From Planctomycetota bacterium (lineage in GTDB: Bacteria; Planctomycetota; Phycisphaerae; UBA1845), in NCBI GenBank assembly GCA_024278775.1, contig JAJRSP010000265.1:1-18307 (forward strand): DNA of 18,307 bases, given 5' to 3'. Under the pieces are notes generated by a model. That model saw only the letters and a program-made list of their open reading frames with translations. It did not search any database and was not told where the DNA came from. The translations under genes were made by a program, and so were the position numbers. Below are positions 17,301 through 18,307 of the stretch, piece by piece (positions within the stretch are counted from its first letter, which is position 1; the number at the start of each line of letters is the position of its first letter).

Positions 17301-18307
17301 CATGTGGAACGGCAGTGGCACAGTCATCCGCGCCTTGGGGAGTTTGCGGGCAGCAGTTCGGCTCGCACACGGTCCCGTCCCCGGCGTAGACGCCACTCAG
17401 ATCGGTGCAGGTCGTGCCTCCGACCAGGTCGCACACGCCCGAGCCGCGGCAGCATGCGCCCGTGACACAGGTACCGCAGGTCAGCTTCGCAACGTACTTA
17501 CGCTGCTGAATGCACTGGATATCCTCGGTGAAATCAGGGGCAATGAAGAACCAATAAGTGCCCGGTGCCACGCAGACCGTGACGCTCGAACTGCCGCATA
17601 CGCTGCCAAACGCGAACGGCTCAAGGCTACCGGTGCTCGCGCTGCAGTCACCCACGCCATAGGGGGCGGTTCCCACAACTCCGATGGTGGTGGCAAACTC
17701 CGCGTTGACGGTCCATGTGAAACTCGTGGGCTGGGTAACGGTGATCTCGTACCAGTCGGTGTCGCGCGAACCGAACGTGGCATCGAAGGCGACCGTGCCG
17801 CAGACTGTGTCACCGCAGGCGATGCTCGAGAACACGGGTGGGATCGAGTTGCATCCGCCGTTTACGGTGTCGTTGGGAATACCGCAATCGGACTCGTTCT
17901 CCGGCGTGCCCCCTGCCGGGCAAATAAGATCACACGGCAGCGGACAGGTTACGGAGCTGCAAGCCGTGCCCGGGCCTTGCGGGACGCCGCCCGTCTCGGT
18001 GCAGAAATCCCACGCAACGTCCGTACATCCGGCGGTGGCGGGGGCGCAGCAGGCCTCCGGACATCGGAAGCTCAGGCAGTCTTCGCCGGGATACCATGTG
18101 CCGCCCATTCCCTGGCACTCCGTGTCACTCGGAGCCAACGCGCACTCCCTGCCCAAGCAGCACGCACCAGCAGGGGCCGCGCATGGCGGAACCAGGTTGG
18201 CGCACGAAGTGTTCGCTGCGAACCGCAGGGGTGACAGGCAATTCGCCGGATCGACGCTGTCGGTACAGACGCCGGTGCTGCTGTCGCAACAGGCACCGAG
18301 CGGTACC
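14323..18307 (-). CDS. Very large secreted Cys-rich modular surface protein with dockerin-like domains (5' end outside window)
   Basis: The frame is open to the right edge without a stop, so at least 1327 residues are present and the start, with any signal peptide, is missing. Residues are counted from the TTG (Leu) codon at 18156. GACC-type Cys-rich modules occur at the edge and about 1-73, 226-271, 414-452, 455-495, 499-536 and 818-847. Pre-peptidase-like beta domains lie at about 88-230 and 276-412. A module typical of planctomycete surface proteins (ICDVHWWG) spans 541-722. Dockerin-like Ca-loop pairs are at 753-764/791-802 and 1216-1227/1252-1263, with acidic or Asn ligands at positions 1, 3, 5 and 12. 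Two tandem ~170-residue repeats lie between them (855-1024 and 1037-1206). The many Cys imply an oxidising extracellular location. No catalytic motif was found. The likely role is structural, adhesive or binding; confidence in secretion is high, in function low. Confidence 0.85.
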   Translation of the reverse strand, partial: VPLGACCDSSTGVCTDSVDPANCLSPLRFAANTSCANLVPPCAAPAGACCLGRECALAPSDTECQGMGGTWYPGEDCLSFRCPEACCAPATAGCTDVAWDFCTETGGVPQGPGTACSSVTCPLPCDLICPAGGTPENESDCGIPNDTVNGGCNSIPPVFSSIACGDTVCGTVAFDATFGSRDTDWYEITVTQPTSFTWTVNAEFATTIGVVGTAPYGVGDCSASTGSLEPFAFGSVCGSSSVTVCVAPGTYWFFIAPDFTEDIQCIQQRKYVAKLTCGTCVTGACCRGSGVCDLVGGTTCTDLSGVYAGDGTVCEPNCCPQTPQGADDCATAVPHAVPVDGTPVTISGDNASATAGGACDTELGSIPIWWEAFSIDACADVLIDYCCTEPQATPSFSVLNGACPNCTLINSAVSIGSRGCAGDNLEVLWEGLPAGSYTYPIYSLASGSVHGPYQLHITAHPCTSGACCLDGTCIGTMSRLQCTELGGTWFDGEDCAAGYVCPGAPGACCDGGTGICTDGVAPASCPSPLLFTAGTACSDLNPPCLPPPTGACCVANACTGTKPETDCSAESGVWFDGKDCASFTCPLSPTCPNNTLYGQVPHLPSDAWSLGVSDTDWTNGPNTGALRYESFPALTEPICDVHWWGVNYNSAISACVENPMTFTIKFYDNAAAASVPGTEVCTYTVSTIGTPTGWTYINSNDLNEYHVDLPTCCPLSTGWVSIQATGGPDCLFWWLSSPDGDGKSCLQDGAAPDCSGTTWDTSYDLSVCLTGAPTPPEACCNPVITCADLSARFCTDSCPCKPDMNCDGALDTFDIDPFMVAMTDPAGYAATYPNCNIRQGDLDCDGDIDVLDLQVFNCLVPGTEPSTCIDLDPLSCDALGGMAKGPGTTCTNSVCPPVETDVFESSIGAVEISGPFGTEKIAVYGPAAVQVYFEGAVEGSAQDDDGNGLDEVITEMTQLELSGTSSFLGPVKIGLHPTTRSMGEIKETVNNTPGTLDVPPFTATGTADSFFDVFLQVDLPDLGIQLFTQDPKRLSATIEQKPPGPGALYKNGNQIQLYDGQGNATSYFLGACRHRPNPPIEVDYFPFSIGTVELTGSFGDDVIAVHGPATAHVFFEGANEGRAVDDNGNGLEEVITEMVQLELTGSSPSLGPVKISLHPTIRSMGEIEETVNHTAGTLDVPPFTATGTAQSFFDLFFQVDLLDQGIQLFARIPTRMSATIDHKPPSPGTAHHNANRIELFDENGIPTGAFLSLTRHVLRPVCTLGDVNDDGLWNLQDYAALVACLTGPMVGPLNADCARCFDYDNDLDIDVWDFGRFQERFTGTTGP
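14539..15600 (-). repeat. Tandem duplication of an unrecognised ~170-residue domain inside the surface protein
   Basis: Unit A (15085-15600) and unit B (14539-15054) are offset by 182 codons and about two-thirds identical in protein by eye, with almost no gaps. Shared blocks include EVITEM, LGPVKI, RSMGEI and TLDVPPFTATGTA, and both units contain GDxxIAVxGPA-like and DDxGNGL segments. Homology is also visible at the nucleotide level. The domain was not matched to a named family. Confidence 0.85.
16549..16791 (-). repeat. Cys-rich bi-module, internal copy
   Basis: It encodes 81 residues made of two consecutive GACC modules, starting GACCDGGTGICTDGV and ending DCASFTCP. It matches the copy at 18058-18297 over its whole length, with one residue indel in the linker and a nearly identical stretch of about 40 nt near 16753-16795. 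Confidence 0.75.
18058..18297 (-). repeat. Cys-rich bi-module, right-edge copy
   Basis: It encodes 80 residues of two GACC modules, starting GACCDSSTGVCTDSV and ending DCLSFRCP, with more than half the residues identical to the copy at 16549-16791. The same order of a TGxCTD-type module followed by a CxGxxxxxGxDC-type module shows that a two-module block was duplicated. Confidence 0.75.

Noticed and set aside
17302..18234. Plus-strand open frame of 310 codons opposite the Cys-rich modules
   Set aside because: Shadow of the minus-strand gene; composition typical of a GC-rich antisense frame.

Overview
The window looks like a chromosomal segment of a planctomycete, probably class Phycisphaerae or a close relative. 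The strongest clue is the large secreted protein at the right end. It combines Cys-rich GACC modules, dockerin-like Ca-binding loop pairs and other surface modules, a combination typical of that group. GC content is moderately high. Ordinary bacterial genes (ribosomal protein bL21, methionine synthase MetH) are mixed with surface-polysaccharide-type genes. TGA, TAG and TAA are all used as normal stops, so the genetic code appears standard. The lineage is an inference from domain style, not from a database comparison.

Left part (1-2731): a predicted exported subtilisin-family (S8) protease with a lipoprotein-like signal, a prodomain and two C-terminal Ig-like domains. It is followed by a short rplU gene (bL21) that stands alone, with a clear intrinsic terminator right behind it and no rpmA.

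Middle part (2897-10322): a cell-surface glycan type locus. On the + strand, a Trm112/methyltransferase protein, an asparagine-synthetase-like amidotransferase and a DPM1-like family 2 glycosyltransferase are packed with a 3-nt gap and a 1-nt overlap. They are followed by the decayed remains of a B12-binding radical SAM gene, with two in-frame TGA codons and loss of the radical SAM core. On the - strand, converging on it, lie a GT-C type membrane glycosyltransferase and an FkbM-family methyltransferase. Together they suggest assembly and amide/methyl decoration of a lipid-linked sugar, though no substrate can be read from the sequence. Three related short REP-like elements lie in the FkbM/GT-C part, and two of them supply the C-terminal codons and stop codons of those genes.

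Right part (10659-18307): full-length cobalamin-dependent methionine synthase (metH) on the + strand. Converging on it is the 3' part of a very long - strand gene for a secreted, Cys-rich, modular surface protein. That gene runs off the right edge and carries a tandem duplication of an unrecognised ~170-residue domain. No tRNA, rRNA, CRISPR array, insertion sequence or recognisable riboswitch was seen.
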